From NCBI GenBank assembly GCA_910576915.1, contig CAJTJT010000001.1:62001-126000 (forward strand): a DNA stretch of 64,000 bases. Reading direction: 5' to 3'. The notes below the pieces were generated by a model. That model made no database searches and was not told the DNA's origin. It was given only the letters and a program-made list of their open reading frames with translations. The translations under genes were made by a program, and so were the position numbers. Position 1 is the first letter of the stretch. Each line of letters begins with the position of its first letter. Origin of the DNA: an uncultured Elusimicrobiales bacterium (GTDB lineage Bacteria > Elusimicrobiota > Elusimicrobia > Elusimicrobiales > Elusimicrobiaceae). Shown in pieces: positions 34,326 to 42,582 of the stretch.

Positions 34326-35444
34326 ATGAAACTTACATCCAAATGGATTTTATGGTTTGTTTTGGTGACGGTGTACGCGTCCGTCATCGGCGGCCTGTTT
34401 TATTACAATTTGTTTAAATTCGTTTTTGATAAAAAACTCCAAAACGAAATGGTGGAAATGGTGCGTTTCCGCGCGCCGACGTTGGTGCAGGGGCTGGCCG
34501 CCCGCCCCAAAGGCGAAGCGCCGTTTGTGGAAGCCGAAATTATGAAAGGCCTCGCCCGCAACGACGACCGCATCTCCAGCCTTATTTATCTTAACTACGA
34601 CGGTTCCATCCGCTGGCACGAACACATCAAGTTTTTGCGCATGCCGTATTCGGATTATAACACGTCTGTCGGTTTTGAAACCAATGCCGTCGTGCAGGCT
34701 ATGAACGACCGCCTTCCCCGCGCCATTTTAACCCGGGACGGCAACTATTACGATATGGCCATCCCGCTTTTGGCCAAAGACAACATGGTGGCCGGCGTGG
34801 TGAATGTGACTGTGTCGCGCGAGAACGCCAAAAAGCTGATTCACTCTTCCATGGTCCGCTATGTGTTCGGCGCGTTTATCATGATTTTGCTCATCGGCGG
34901 CGTGCTGTATCTGTTCCTGCTGCTTAAAATCCTGCGTCCGCTGCAGGGGTTAAAAGACAGCATTGAAGCTGTGTCGCTTAACAACCTTTCCCTTGTTTAT
35001 GGCGAACGCAAGGACGAAATCGGCGACGTGGCCGAGTCCGTCAAATCGCTTTTGGCCAAAATCCGCGAGGATATCAAAAGTTTGGAAAGTGTGGAAATTA
35101 TGTCGCTTGAAAAGGAACAAAAATGGTGGAAAACCATTTTGGCCGTTACCGTGCCCAAAGGTTCCCGCGCCATGGTGATTGACGAAAACAACAACATCTT
35201 ATATACTAACTTTGAGCTGAAAATGCCGGGTAAAGACACCGTGCATTTATTGGATATTTTTGACGGCCGCCAGCAGGAAATTATCCAGGTGGTGGGCGAA
35301 GCGCTCGAAAACCCCACCAAAGTGCTGCGCGGGTCGGTAGTCAACAAAGACGTACAGTGTTTGGTTAAAGCCGTCCAGCTGCCGGACGACGCGGGCAAGA
35401 ACCGCATCGTGCTGGTGCTGGAGCCGGAAGCCGACAAAAAATAA
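34326..35444 (+). CDS. Membrane sensor-like protein with HAMP and PAS-like domains, no output domain
   Basis: The 372-residue protein has a transmembrane helix (about 8-28), a ~145-residue periplasmic domain that looks like a single-unit Cache/PAS fold (SSLIYLNYDGSIRWHEHIKF), a second transmembrane helix (about 178-202), a HAMP domain (about 200-255), a short coiled coil, and a C-terminal PAS-like domain (AMVIDENNNILYTN near 288-301). No kinase, GGDEF, methyl-accepting or phosphatase domain follows. It lies in the Tad operon between the TPR gene and a small membrane protein. It may act by protein contact, perhaps passing an outside signal to the kinases encoded just downstream; this is inference. 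Confidence 0.72.
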   Translation: MKLTSKWILWFVLVTVYASVIGGLFYYNLFKFVFDKKLQNEMVEMVRFRAPTLVQGLAARPKGEAPFVEAEIMKGLARNDDRISSLIYLNYDGSIRWHEHIKFLRMPYSDYNTSVGFETNAVVQAMNDRLPRAILTRDGNYYDMAIPLLAKDNMVAGVVNVTVSRENAKKLIHSSMVRYVFGAFIMILLIGGVLYLFLLLKILRPLQGLKDSIEAVSLNNLSLVYGERKDEIGDVAESVKSLLAKIREDIKSLESVEIMSLEKEQKWWKTILAVTVPKGSRAMVIDENNNILYTNFELKMPGKDTVHLLDIFDGRQQEIIQVVGEALENPTKVLRGSVVNKDVQCLVKAVQLPDDAGKNRIVLVLEPEADKK

Positions 35445-35467
35445 ACGCAGCTGATTTAGGAGATTAT

Positions 35468-35737
35468 ATGAAAGTAGAAATTAAAAAGATTGGTATTTCG
35501 TCGTTGCTTTTTTCCGTATTTCCGTTGGCCGTTTTTGTGGTGATGCTGGTCAGCGCGTTTATGGAAGTGTTTAATCCGGAAGCCTCTATTAATATGGCTT
35601 ACGTAATGGGGCTTATCATGCGCGCCATTCAGGGGACTCTTCTTGTGTTGGTATCGTCGGTGTTTTTCCTGCTGGCGTACAACTTGCTGTGCGCGGTGGG
35701 TATCCGCGGCGTACGCGTGGAATTAGAAGATAAATAA
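35468..35737 (+). CDS. Small two-helix membrane protein
   Basis: The 89-residue protein has two transmembrane helices (about residues 12-33 and 48-75) separated by a short loop and ends in a charged tail (VRVELEDK). The arrangement recalls short DUF3566-type membrane proteins, but the match is too weak to name. A strong ribosome site (AGGAG) precedes ATG. Its place in the Tad operon, after the HAMP protein, suggests a membrane partner role. Confidence 0.65.
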   Translation: MKVEIKKIGISSLLFSVFPLAVFVVMLVSAFMEVFNPEASINMAYVMGLIMRAIQGTLLVLVSSVFFLLAYNLLCAVGIRGVRVELEDK

Positions 35738-35752
35738 GGGGAACTTACATAC

Positions 35753-36688
35753 ATGAAAAAACTGTTTGCCGTAGTACTTTCTGTTGCCGTTGCGGGCATG
35801 GCTTTTGCCGCGCCGGCCAAAAAAGCGGCCAAAACGCCCGCTAAGGCCAAGGCCGAATTCGTAATCGTCGAATCCGACGTTTACTCCGCCGGTAAAGAAG
35901 ACCCGCAGCTGACCGCCGGCATCGCCCAATTTTTGGATATGACGCCCTCCGTCAAAACCGTGTCCTATAAAGACGCGGCCGCGGACCCGAAACTGGCCAA
36001 CCTGGATTACAGCTTCCTGCCGCTTTATTTGATTAAAAAGACGGACGCCGTCCGCTCCAAACTGGAAAAACACCTCCAGTACGGTTACGCGCAGGAAAAC
36101 GATGACTTCATCATCCTGCCGCACCAAACCCGCACCGGCGTATATAACGGCAAAGAAGCCAAACCGGGCGTAATGGAAATTTTCGTCATGTCCCAGTGCC
36201 CGTACGGTGTAATGGCCGAAAACCTGGTGCTTGAAGGCCAAAAAGCCGGCGTTCCCGCCGCCAAAGACGTGCGCATCCGCTATATTGTGGACTATTCCGA
36301 CGCCAACGGCTTTAACAGCCTGCACGGCTCCGGCGAATGGGAAGAAGACGTCCGCCAGCTGCTGATCGCCAAATACTATCCCGCCAAATTGTGGAAATAT
36401 TTGGAAATCCGCAACAAAGATTACCGCTCCAGCCGCTGGGATAAAGCGATGGAAGATGCGGGCATCAACCCCAAAAAAATCATGAAAAAATTTGATACGG
36501 AAGGTTTGGAACTGTTGAAACAGGAAGCCGCCTACGCTAAAGAATACGGCGTGAACGCTTCGCCCACCTTCCTGTGGGAAGGCCAAGTACAGTTGGACTT
36601 CGGTTCCGCTTCCGAAATTGAAGGCTTTGGGTTCTTGAACCCCAACGCCGCCAAAGGCACGGCCGCCGCCCCCGCCGGCAGCTGCTAA
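35753..36688 (+). CDS. Exported thioredoxin-fold protein with a CPYG motif
   Basis: The 311-residue protein has a signal peptide (1-19, ending AFA) and a Lys/Ala-rich linker. A first thioredoxin-like half runs from about 35 to 130 and a second DsbA/glutaredoxin-like half from about 140 to 290, with MSQCPYGVMAE (around residue 146) and the cis-Pro region NASPTFLWEG near 265-274. The active site has only one of the usual two cysteines (CPYG instead of CPYC). The only other cysteine I see is the very last residue (GSC). It may be a disulphide isomerase or chaperone for the cysteine-rich exported proteins of this region, or a non-redox binding protein. It ends the Tad operon; a terminator follows. 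Confidence 0.78.
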   Translation: MKKLFAVVLSVAVAGMAFAAPAKKAAKTPAKAKAEFVIVESDVYSAGKEDPQLTAGIAQFLDMTPSVKTVSYKDAAADPKLANLDYSFLPLYLIKKTDAVRSKLEKHLQYGYAQENDDFIILPHQTRTGVYNGKEAKPGVMEIFVMSQCPYGVMAENLVLEGQKAGVPAAKDVRIRYIVDYSDANGFNSLHGSGEWEEDVRQLLIAKYYPAKLWKYLEIRNKDYRSSRWDKAMEDAGINPKKIMKKFDTEGLELLKQEAAYAKEYGVNASPTFLWEGQVQLDFGSASEIEGFGFLNPNAAKGTAAAPAGSC

Positions 36689-36709
36689 CCAAAACGGTTT
36701 GAATGGAAG

Positions 36710-36740
36710 CGGGGGCTGGAAATTTTCCGGCCCCCGTTTT
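36710..36740 (+). terminator. Terminator of the Tad operon
   Basis: CGGGGGC-TGGAAA against TTTCC-GGCCCCCG forms a long GC-rich hairpin, followed by TTTT. An 18-base perfect palindrome, AAACGCGCCGGCGCGTTT, lies at 36775-36792 before the next gene and may be a second structure or an operator. Confidence 0.7.
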
Positions 36741-36867
36741 CCAAAAAAGGTTTTTAAGTGCGCCGGTGAAAGAAAAACGCGCCGGCGCGTTTAAAAGCCT
36801 TTCCTTTGGGAGGGTCTGCTGTTCCGGCAGAGTCCTCTAAAAAGAAAAAAGGCTGGTTCAAACGGGT

Positions 36868-38766
36868 ATGAAAATAAAGAGATTTCGCGGATTATTTTTT
36901 AAAGCGGTATTTGTGCTGAGCTTAATCTCGGCCGTGCTGGCGTTTGTAATCGGGTTCCACGTCATGCGCGTGGACAGCCGCATTTTAAAAAATGAAATTT
37001 TGCAAAAACAGGAAACGGTCGCCCGCCGGTTGGTATCAGCAGCCCGTTCCCATATTTCCCGTGCGTCCCGGCTTTTTTCTGTGTTTACGGATTTGCATAC
37101 CGACCTAGGCGGTCATGAGTTTTTAAACCAGGCGGATTTGGATTATCTGCGTTTGCGTAATCCCTCAATTTTTTACTTGGCCGTTTTGGATGTTTCCGGT
37201 AAGAAAGTTTTTTCTTCCGGAGAACCCGCCGCATCATTTGATTATCAAAAAGCTTTTTCCGATATCATGGACGTTTGTGTAAAACAAGGAAAAGACTACA
37301 TCGGTGACGTGTACCGTTTGGGGCAGAATGACTTGTTTTTACTGATGGCATTTCCTGTCCGCCAACATTTGGAAGATCAAAATGTTCAAGGCGTGTTGGT
37401 GGCTGAACTGGATTTGCGAGAGATGGGGCATGCGCTCTCCCAGTCGTATCCGTTGGATATGGACGCCATGTTGGTATCTTCTGACGGAGATATTATTTCT
37501 TACAATGGGGCACCAAACGGACTTTCCCGGCATACTCCGCCGGAACTAGCACAAAAATTGCATAGTATTGAAGAACAGTTGGGAGATGAAACAAATGGCG
37601 AAATAACCCTTGCCGACGGGAAAAAACTGCTAGTGGCTTCGGCAACGCTTTCCAACGCAAATTGGAAGGTATACGTGGCACAATCCGCCAACTTGGCTTC
37701 GCAATTATTTATGGAAAGTACGTTTCACTCTTCCTGGGACGTAATGGTTATTGTACTGGGGATGCTTTTGTTTGTGGTGGGCGTCAGCTATTTGGTAATT
37801 ATCCCGATTACGCGCCCGCTGGAACGGCTGCGCACGGCCGCCGGACGCTTGCGCGACGAAGAGGACGCGGTCATTAAAACCTCCGACCTGGATATTCCGA
37901 ACAACGAAATCGGCGAATTGGCGCAAGTGGTGGTGCAGATGTCGGAAGGATTGCAGGCGCGCCGCGCGGAAATTTTGAGCGCGCAGGAACAGCTTTCCCG
38001 CGTGAACCAGGAACTGGAAAAACGCGTGGAAGAACGTACGCGCGAATTAAAAGCGGCTACCAGCGAACTGGTTAAAACCGAACGGCTGGCCGCTATCGGC
38101 CAAATGGCTTCCATCATCAGCCACGAAATCCGCAATCCGCTGGCCGTAATCAGCAACGCAACGCGTTTATTAAAACTGCTGGTTACGTCGCCCAACCCGA
38201 AAGCGGTTAAACAATTTGGCATTATCGAAGCGGAAATTAAACAGGCCAACAGTATTATCAGCGAAGTGCTCGGCTACGCCCGCACGCGCGAACTGATGCT
38301 GACTACCATCGATTTAAACAGCTATTTGCGCGAAATTTTACTCTCCCAGCCCGTTGCGCCCGGCCTGACGGTGCAGGATGAAATCGACCCCGAAAGCGTG
38401 CGTATTAAAGTGGACGCGGAAGAAATCAAACAGGCTTTGCGCAACGTGATTTCCAACGCCGTGGAAGCCATGCAGGGTTCCGGCACGCTGACGGTGGGTA
38501 CGCGCGTCGGCCGCCGGGTGGTGTGTATTTTCGTGTCGGACACCGGGCCCGGTATTCCCGACGAAGTGCGCCATAAAATGTTTGCCCCGTTTTTTACCAC
38601 TAAAGCCCGCGGAACCGGTTTGGGGCTGGCGGTGGTGGGAAAAGCCATCAGCCGGCATAAAGGCAAATTATTTATCAAAAGCGAGCTTGGAAAAGGAAGT
38701 TGCTTTCAAATTTATCTGAAAATTTACAGAAAACCCGGAGACACCAATTATGGAGAAACAAGTTAA
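36868..38766 (+). CDS. Transmembrane sensor histidine kinase
   Basis: The 632-residue kinase has a transmembrane helix (about 10-32), a large periplasmic sensor of dCache type (about 35-285), a second transmembrane helix (about 290-312), HAMP, a coiled coil, a HisKA domain with the phosphorylation motif SHEIRNPLAVISN (about 415-427) and a HATPase with NAVEAM, DTGPGIPDEV and GTGLGLAVVG boxes. The sensor-coding part has visibly lower GC than the kinase part. Its end overlaps the next kinase gene by 17 bases, so the two are expressed together. No ribosome site is obvious before ATG 36868. Its location beside the Tad genes suggests it controls pilus or surface genes. Confidence 0.93.
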   Translation: MKIKRFRGLFFKAVFVLSLISAVLAFVIGFHVMRVDSRILKNEILQKQETVARRLVSAARSHISRASRLFSVFTDLHTDLGGHEFLNQADLDYLRLRNPSIFYLAVLDVSGKKVFSSGEPAASFDYQKAFSDIMDVCVKQGKDYIGDVYRLGQNDLFLLMAFPVRQHLEDQNVQGVLVAELDLREMGHALSQSYPLDMDAMLVSSDGDIISYNGAPNGLSRHTPPELAQKLHSIEEQLGDETNGEITLADGKKLLVASATLSNANWKVYVAQSANLASQLFMESTFHSSWDVMVIVLGMLLFVVGVSYLVIIPITRPLERLRTAAGRLRDEEDAVIKTSDLDIPNNEIGELAQVVVQMSEGLQARRAEILSAQEQLSRVNQELEKRVEERTRELKAATSELVKTERLAAIGQMASIISHEIRNPLAVISNATRLLKLLVTSPNPKAVKQFGIIEAEIKQANSIISEVLGYARTRELMLTTIDLNSYLREILLSQPVAPGLTVQDEIDPESVRIKVDAEEIKQALRNVISNAVEAMQGSGTLTVGTRVGRRVVCIFVSDTGPGIPDEVRHKMFAPFFTTKARGTGLGLAVVGKAISRHKGKLFIKSELGKGSCFQIYLKIYRKPGDTNYGETS

Positions 38767-39871
38767 AATTTTAGTTGTGGATGACGATAACAATCTGCGC
38801 GAAACCCTGGTGGACCTGCTGGAAATCGAAGGCTATAAAGTCTATCAGGCGGGCAGCGCGGCGGAATGTTTGGAAATCTGCGCCACGGAATTTTTTAACG
38901 TTATTTTGATGGATTATAACCTGCCCGACGATACGGGGTTAGAATTAATCCGCAAAATCCGCATGTTTAACCAGGATTCCCAAATCATCATGATTACGGC
39001 CTACGCTTCCATTAACGCCATTATGGAGGCTCTCCAGGAATCCGTGTACGACTTTTTGATTAAGCCCGTGGATTTCGACTATTTAAAACGCAGCATTAAC
39101 CGCGCGCTCGACAAATACTTCCTGGAAGAAAGCAACAAAGCGCTGCTTGCCCAGTTAAAAACCCGCAACGAGGATTTGGACCGATTAAATAATATGAAAT
39201 CCAAATTCTTTTCCATCGTGTCGCACGACTTGTCCAACTCGCTCATGACGCTTAAAATGAGTTTCGACATGCTTAAAAAGAAAATGACCCCGGACGAAGA
39301 CCAAAAAAAGAAAATGATGTTTATGGACGAATCCGTCGGACAAATTGAACATTTGATTAAAGACCTGGTGGACTGGGCCGCCATCGAAAAAGGCAAACTT
39401 CGCATTGAAAAAGCCCGCTTCGAACTGACGGAAAGTTTAAAGAAAACCGCCGAAATTTTTAAAGCCAAAGCGGCCAAGCGCAACATCCGCGTAACGTTTG
39501 AAAGCTGCGGGGCCGTGCCCGTGTTTGCCGATGAAAAACGCATCCGCCAGGTAATTTCCAATTTGCTTGAAAACGCCGTGCGCCACACGCCCGACAACAG
39601 AACGATTGAAATTGTGGTTAGCAAAATAGATGAAAAAAATGCTAAAGTGTCGGTAGTGGACTCGGGCGACGGTATCGAACCCGAACAGGCACCCAATTTG
39701 TTTACCAGCTTTATTCAGGTGGGCGCGAAAGAACGCGTCGGCCGTTTGGGGCTTGGGCTGTCCATCGCCAAAGACATTGTGGCCAACCACGACGGCCGCA
39801 TTTGGGCGCAGAGCGACGGACTTGGCAAAGGCGCGTCTTTTAACTTTACGCTGCCGATTGCAAATTCTTAA
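38750..39871 (+). CDS. Receiver-histidine kinase hybrid, soluble
   Basis: The 373-residue protein has an N-terminal receiver domain (about 5-122; acidic patch VVDDDN, phospho-Asp in ILMDYNLPD, Lys in IKPVD), then a HisKA domain (motif FFSIVSHDLSNSL near 155-167) and a HATPase (NLLENAVRH, DSGDGIEPEQ, GLGLSIAKD). It has no membrane segment. It overlaps the upstream kinase by 17 bases. The likely path is kinase to receiver, which then changes the activity of the second kinase and so the NarL-type regulator encoded next. That chain is inference from order and domains. Confidence 0.92.
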   Translation: MEKQVKILVVDDDNNLRETLVDLLEIEGYKVYQAGSAAECLEICATEFFNVILMDYNLPDDTGLELIRKIRMFNQDSQIIMITAYASINAIMEALQESVYDFLIKPVDFDYLKRSINRALDKYFLEESNKALLAQLKTRNEDLDRLNNMKSKFFSIVSHDLSNSLMTLKMSFDMLKKKMTPDEDQKKKMMFMDESVGQIEHLIKDLVDWAAIEKGKLRIEKARFELTESLKKTAEIFKAKAAKRNIRVTFESCGAVPVFADEKRIRQVISNLLENAVRHTPDNRTIEIVVSKIDEKNAKVSVVDSGDGIEPEQAPNLFTSFIQVGAKERVGRLGLGLSIAKDIVANHDGRIWAQSDGLGKGASFNFTLPIANS

Positions 39872-39899
39872 GATTTAACAACGCTACGGGAGTATATAC

Positions 39900-40589
39900 A
39901 TGAATAAAAAGAAAAAAGTGACGGTGCTGATTGCGGATGACCAAACGTTGTTCCGGGAAGGGATTAAAGACGTGCTGACCGGGGAAAAATGGATTGAAGT
40001 CGTAGGCGAAGCCGCCGACGGGCTGGAAGCCGTGGCGAAAGCCAAAAAGCTCAAACCCGACGTGGTGCTTATGGACATCAAACTGCCCAAAATGGACGGC
40101 ATTAACGCCACCCGCCAAATCCGTTCCACCTGCCCGGAAGTAAACGTGCTTATGCTTTCCAGCTTTGAAGACGAAGCCCACGTGCTGGACGCTATCCAGG
40201 CCGGCGCGAACGGTTATCTGTCCAAAATGCTCCCGGCGGTGGAACTGGTCAATTCCATTAAAACGTTCACCACCGAAGGCCTGATGATTCCCCAGCAATT
40301 GATGGGTAAACTGCTGCACGGGCTTCGCAAAATGGGCGACGGCGGTATGCCTTCGCAGGCCACGCTTACCAAAACCGAAATTAAGGTGATGGACTATTTG
40401 GGCAAAGGGCTTAGCAACAAAGAGCTCGCCAAAGAACTTAATTGCAGCGTTAAAACGATTAAAAACCATTTGAACAGCGCTTTTCATAAACTGGGCGTTT
40501 CCAGCCGCACCGAAGCGGTGGTAAAGGCTATCGAAAAAGGGCTGATTTCCTCCGAAGGGACCATCGTACCCGAGGAAGACGAGGATTAA
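39900..40589 (+). CDS. NarL/FixJ-type response regulator
   Basis: The 229-residue regulator has a receiver domain (about 6-125; IADDQ acidic pair, phospho-Asp in VVLMDIKLPKMDG) and a LuxR-type helix-turn-helix (about 150-212; LTKTEIKVMDYLGKGLSNKE). The Lys of the receiver active site is in the expected YLSKML position. It follows two histidine kinases and precedes a pilin cassette, so it probably controls transcription of the Tad or neighbouring operon. A ribosome site (GGGAG) is present. Confidence 0.93.
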   Translation: MNKKKKVTVLIADDQTLFREGIKDVLTGEKWIEVVGEAADGLEAVAKAKKLKPDVVLMDIKLPKMDGINATRQIRSTCPEVNVLMLSSFEDEAHVLDAIQAGANGYLSKMLPAVELVNSIKTFTTEGLMIPQQLMGKLLHGLRKMGDGGMPSQATLTKTEIKVMDYLGKGLSNKELAKELNCSVKTIKNHLNSAFHKLGVSSRTEAVVKAIEKGLISSEGTIVPEEDED

Positions 40590-40593
40590 TCCG

Positions 40594-40770
40594 ATGCGTT
40601 TAAAAAGGCCGCAGGCGGGCGTTTTATCCCGCCGCAGAGGACAGGCAACCATCGAATACGTGCTTATGCTCGCGACGGTGGTGGTAGTTCTGTCGGCCTT
40701 TTTAACCGCGTTCAACACGCACATCGCGCGTTGGTTTTTTGCTTTTATCGGGCAAATGCTCACGAGTTAG
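40594..40770 (+). CDS. Second small Flp-like pilin (58 residues)
   Basis: The 58-residue product reads RRRGQATIEYVLMLATVVVV after a basic leader, the same class III prepilin motif as the Flp pilin at 25512 (GQNTIEYVLMLVVVV), then a short hydrophobic C-terminus. It is probably a minor Tad pilin. It starts 4 bases after the response regulator and ends 3 bases before the next gene (TAG-CGT-ATG). Confidence 0.75.
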   Translation: MRLKRPQAGVLSRRRGQATIEYVLMLATVVVVLSAFLTAFNTHIARWFFAFIGQMLTS

Positions 40771-40773
40771 CGT

Positions 40774-41874
40774 ATGAAACTGCTTCGCCAATGTATTTGG
40801 AAACTGCAGGACCGCAAGGCGCAAATTTTGCTGCCTTCGGTCCTTTTGGCGCCTATTTTCGTACTGGTAATCTATTTACTGTTCGAAACGGCCAAAGTTT
40901 CCATGACCAAAGTGCGCCAGCAGTTTGCACTTGATAACGCGGCCGTATCGCAGATGTCCGCCGCCAGCACCTATTTAAACGCCGTAGCTATGGTCAACGG
41001 GCCGCTGCCGTACCGCGTTATGTTAACCGAACAACAGCGTTTGAATCAAAAGAACCATAACGGCAGCCAAATCAGCGTTTTTGAGTTGTTTTATAAAGGC
41101 GGTGGGGTGCCCACCCTTGCCGGAGCCAATGAAGTCGGGGAGGCGAATCCTCCTGCGCCGGAATCCACGGACTGGGGTGTGCAGTATTACGACGGGGATT
41201 TGATGGAGCAGTCCCGCAAAGACTGGATGAAAGAAAATCCGTCCGTGCCGTCCGACGAAGTGGCCGTTATCAGCAAAAAACTGGTGGACGAATACCATTT
41301 CCCGGGTGAAGGAGTCGGCGTGCAGGCGATTGTGCGCTATTTGGAAACCTATGCGCGTGTGGGGTCTATTTATAAATCCCAGACGTACGTCTACGACGAA
41401 TTAAGCCGCAACGCCATTATGTTCCGTGAAGCGTATTATTTGAACGTAAACGATTGCAAACGCTCTGAATGTGCGCGCCAAAGCGCGTCCACCATCCGTC
41501 AATATACCAATTTGAAGACAACCCCGTTTGAATTGGAAAAAATAAAATTTTTCGTATCTGATTCTACCCGCAAAGAAGACCATCACGGCGGCGCGTATCC
41601 CGTGCCTTTTACGGCGTCCGAATTGTTGAACGGGGAGCATCTTTTTCAATTCGCTTTTTTAAATTCGTCTTCGTTGGGCAAGCTGCGTTCGCTGTCGCGC
41701 GGCATCCTTTTAAAGCAGCCGTATAAGCTGCCGAGAAACCATTTTAATATTAATTTGGAACAAAAATATAAACCGTATGTACGCAACCGGGTTCAGCTGG
41801 TGTGTCCCCGTTCGGATAATAACTGCGTGTGGCCCCATCCGTTGCCCAAATACGGTATTACCTTGGATCCGTAA
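40774..41874 (+). CDS. TadG/TadE-like pseudopilin-domain protein
   Basis: The 366-residue protein has a pilin-like start: KLQDRKAQILLPSVLLAPIFVLVIYLLFE contains one transmembrane helix (about residues 20-38) after a basic leader, but the usual Gly and Glu of the cleavage motif are changed (KAQILLPSV). A large periplasmic part follows, with two cysteines close together (CKRSEC near residue 225) and two more near the end. TadG proteins are large pseudopilins or anchors of Tad systems; similarity here is by layout and context. It overlaps the next TadE-like gene by one base (TAATG). Confidence 0.65.
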   Translation: MKLLRQCIWKLQDRKAQILLPSVLLAPIFVLVIYLLFETAKVSMTKVRQQFALDNAAVSQMSAASTYLNAVAMVNGPLPYRVMLTEQQRLNQKNHNGSQISVFELFYKGGGVPTLAGANEVGEANPPAPESTDWGVQYYDGDLMEQSRKDWMKENPSVPSDEVAVISKKLVDEYHFPGEGVGVQAIVRYLETYARVGSIYKSQTYVYDELSRNAIMFREAYYLNVNDCKRSECARQSASTIRQYTNLKTTPFELEKIKFFVSDSTRKEDHHGGAYPVPFTASELLNGEHLFQFAFLNSSSLGKLRSLSRGILLKQPYKLPRNHFNINLEQKYKPYVRNRVQLVCPRSDNNCVWPHPLPKYGITLDP

Positions 41875-42419
41875 TGAATAAATTACCGCTTTTTTTCCGT
41901 TCCCGCAAAGGCCAGGCGACCACCGAAACGGTGTTGCTGTTCCCGTTGTTTGTCATTTTTATTTTGTTTGTTATAAAAATTTTCGGGCTTTTGATTTTGA
42001 ACCAAAAATTAGAAATCGCTGGTTATTATGCCGCCCGCCGCTTTCAGCTTCAATCCCACCAAACGGACTATTACGCCAATACCTGGGATAAACGGTTTTT
42101 GATTAAAGATATCCAAAAGAAAGTAGAAAATTATTTGGGGTTTGATAATCCCGGCATGAAAAAATTTTTAAGTTTAAATACCTTAAAAATGAATATCATT
42201 ACGTCGGGTACGTGGGTAAAAGTAACGCTTACCGCGCGTACAAAACCGCCGCGCCTGCCGTTTTTGTGTAAATATAATAAAGACCGGGTATGCGAACGGG
42301 ACGAGAAGTGTTTAAAAGGATATGCCTTTTTGTGCGAGACGGGCGGAGAAGTTAATATTATCAAATATGTGGGGCATAACGACCGTCCTATGCCGTACAT
42401 GCGCCCGGAAGGGAAGTAG
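41874..42419 (+). CDS. TadE-like minor pilin (second copy)
   Basis: The 181-residue protein begins MNKLPLFFRSRKGQATTETV: a basic leader, Gly cleavage site and Glu at mature position 5, then a transmembrane helix (about 20-45) and a periplasmic domain with four cysteines near its end (CKYNKDRVC, CLKGYAFLC). ATG 41874 is chosen over an in-frame start at 41829 because it overlaps the upstream stop (TAATG) and gives a normal pilin leader. It closes the second pilin cassette. Confidence 0.78.
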   Translation: MNKLPLFFRSRKGQATTETVLLFPLFVIFILFVIKIFGLLILNQKLEIAGYYAARRFQLQSHQTDYYANTWDKRFLIKDIQKKVENYLGFDNPGMKKFLSLNTLKMNIITSGTWVKVTLTARTKPPRLPFLCKYNKDRVCERDEKCLKGYAFLCETGGEVNIIKYVGHNDRPMPYMRPEGK

Positions 42420-42463
42420 CGGCGGCCGGTTGAATTAAGGCGGCGTGTATTTATAAAACCGCC

Positions 42464-42492
42464 TTGACAAACTGGTTTTTTCTGCCTATACT
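42464..42492 (+). promoter_or_regulatory. Consensus sigma-70 promoter of the 42.6-49.0 kb operon
   Basis: TTGACA (42464-42469) and TATACT (42487-42492) are exactly 17 bases apart, the best promoter match in the window. Transcription should start near 42499, giving an 84-base leader. Confidence 0.8.
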
Positions 42493-42509
42493 AAAGTAGT
42501 AAGCGAATA

Positions 42510-42559
42510 ACTCTTTGTTTGAGCATGCCTTGCGGCATGGGTCAACAAGAGTGGTTTTT
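42510..42559 (+). promoter_or_regulatory. Long leader hairpin followed by a T-rich tract (possible attenuator)
   Basis: ACTCTT-TGTTTGA (42510-42522) pairs with TCAACA-AGAGT (42542-42552) with one bulge, and an inner stem CATGCC/GGCATG caps it. GGTTTTTATTATT follows. The structure occupies the start of the mRNA and resembles a terminator. It could act as an attenuator or protect the 5' end. Confidence 0.5.
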
Positions 42560-42582
42560 ATTATTATATAAAGGGGTTTTAT

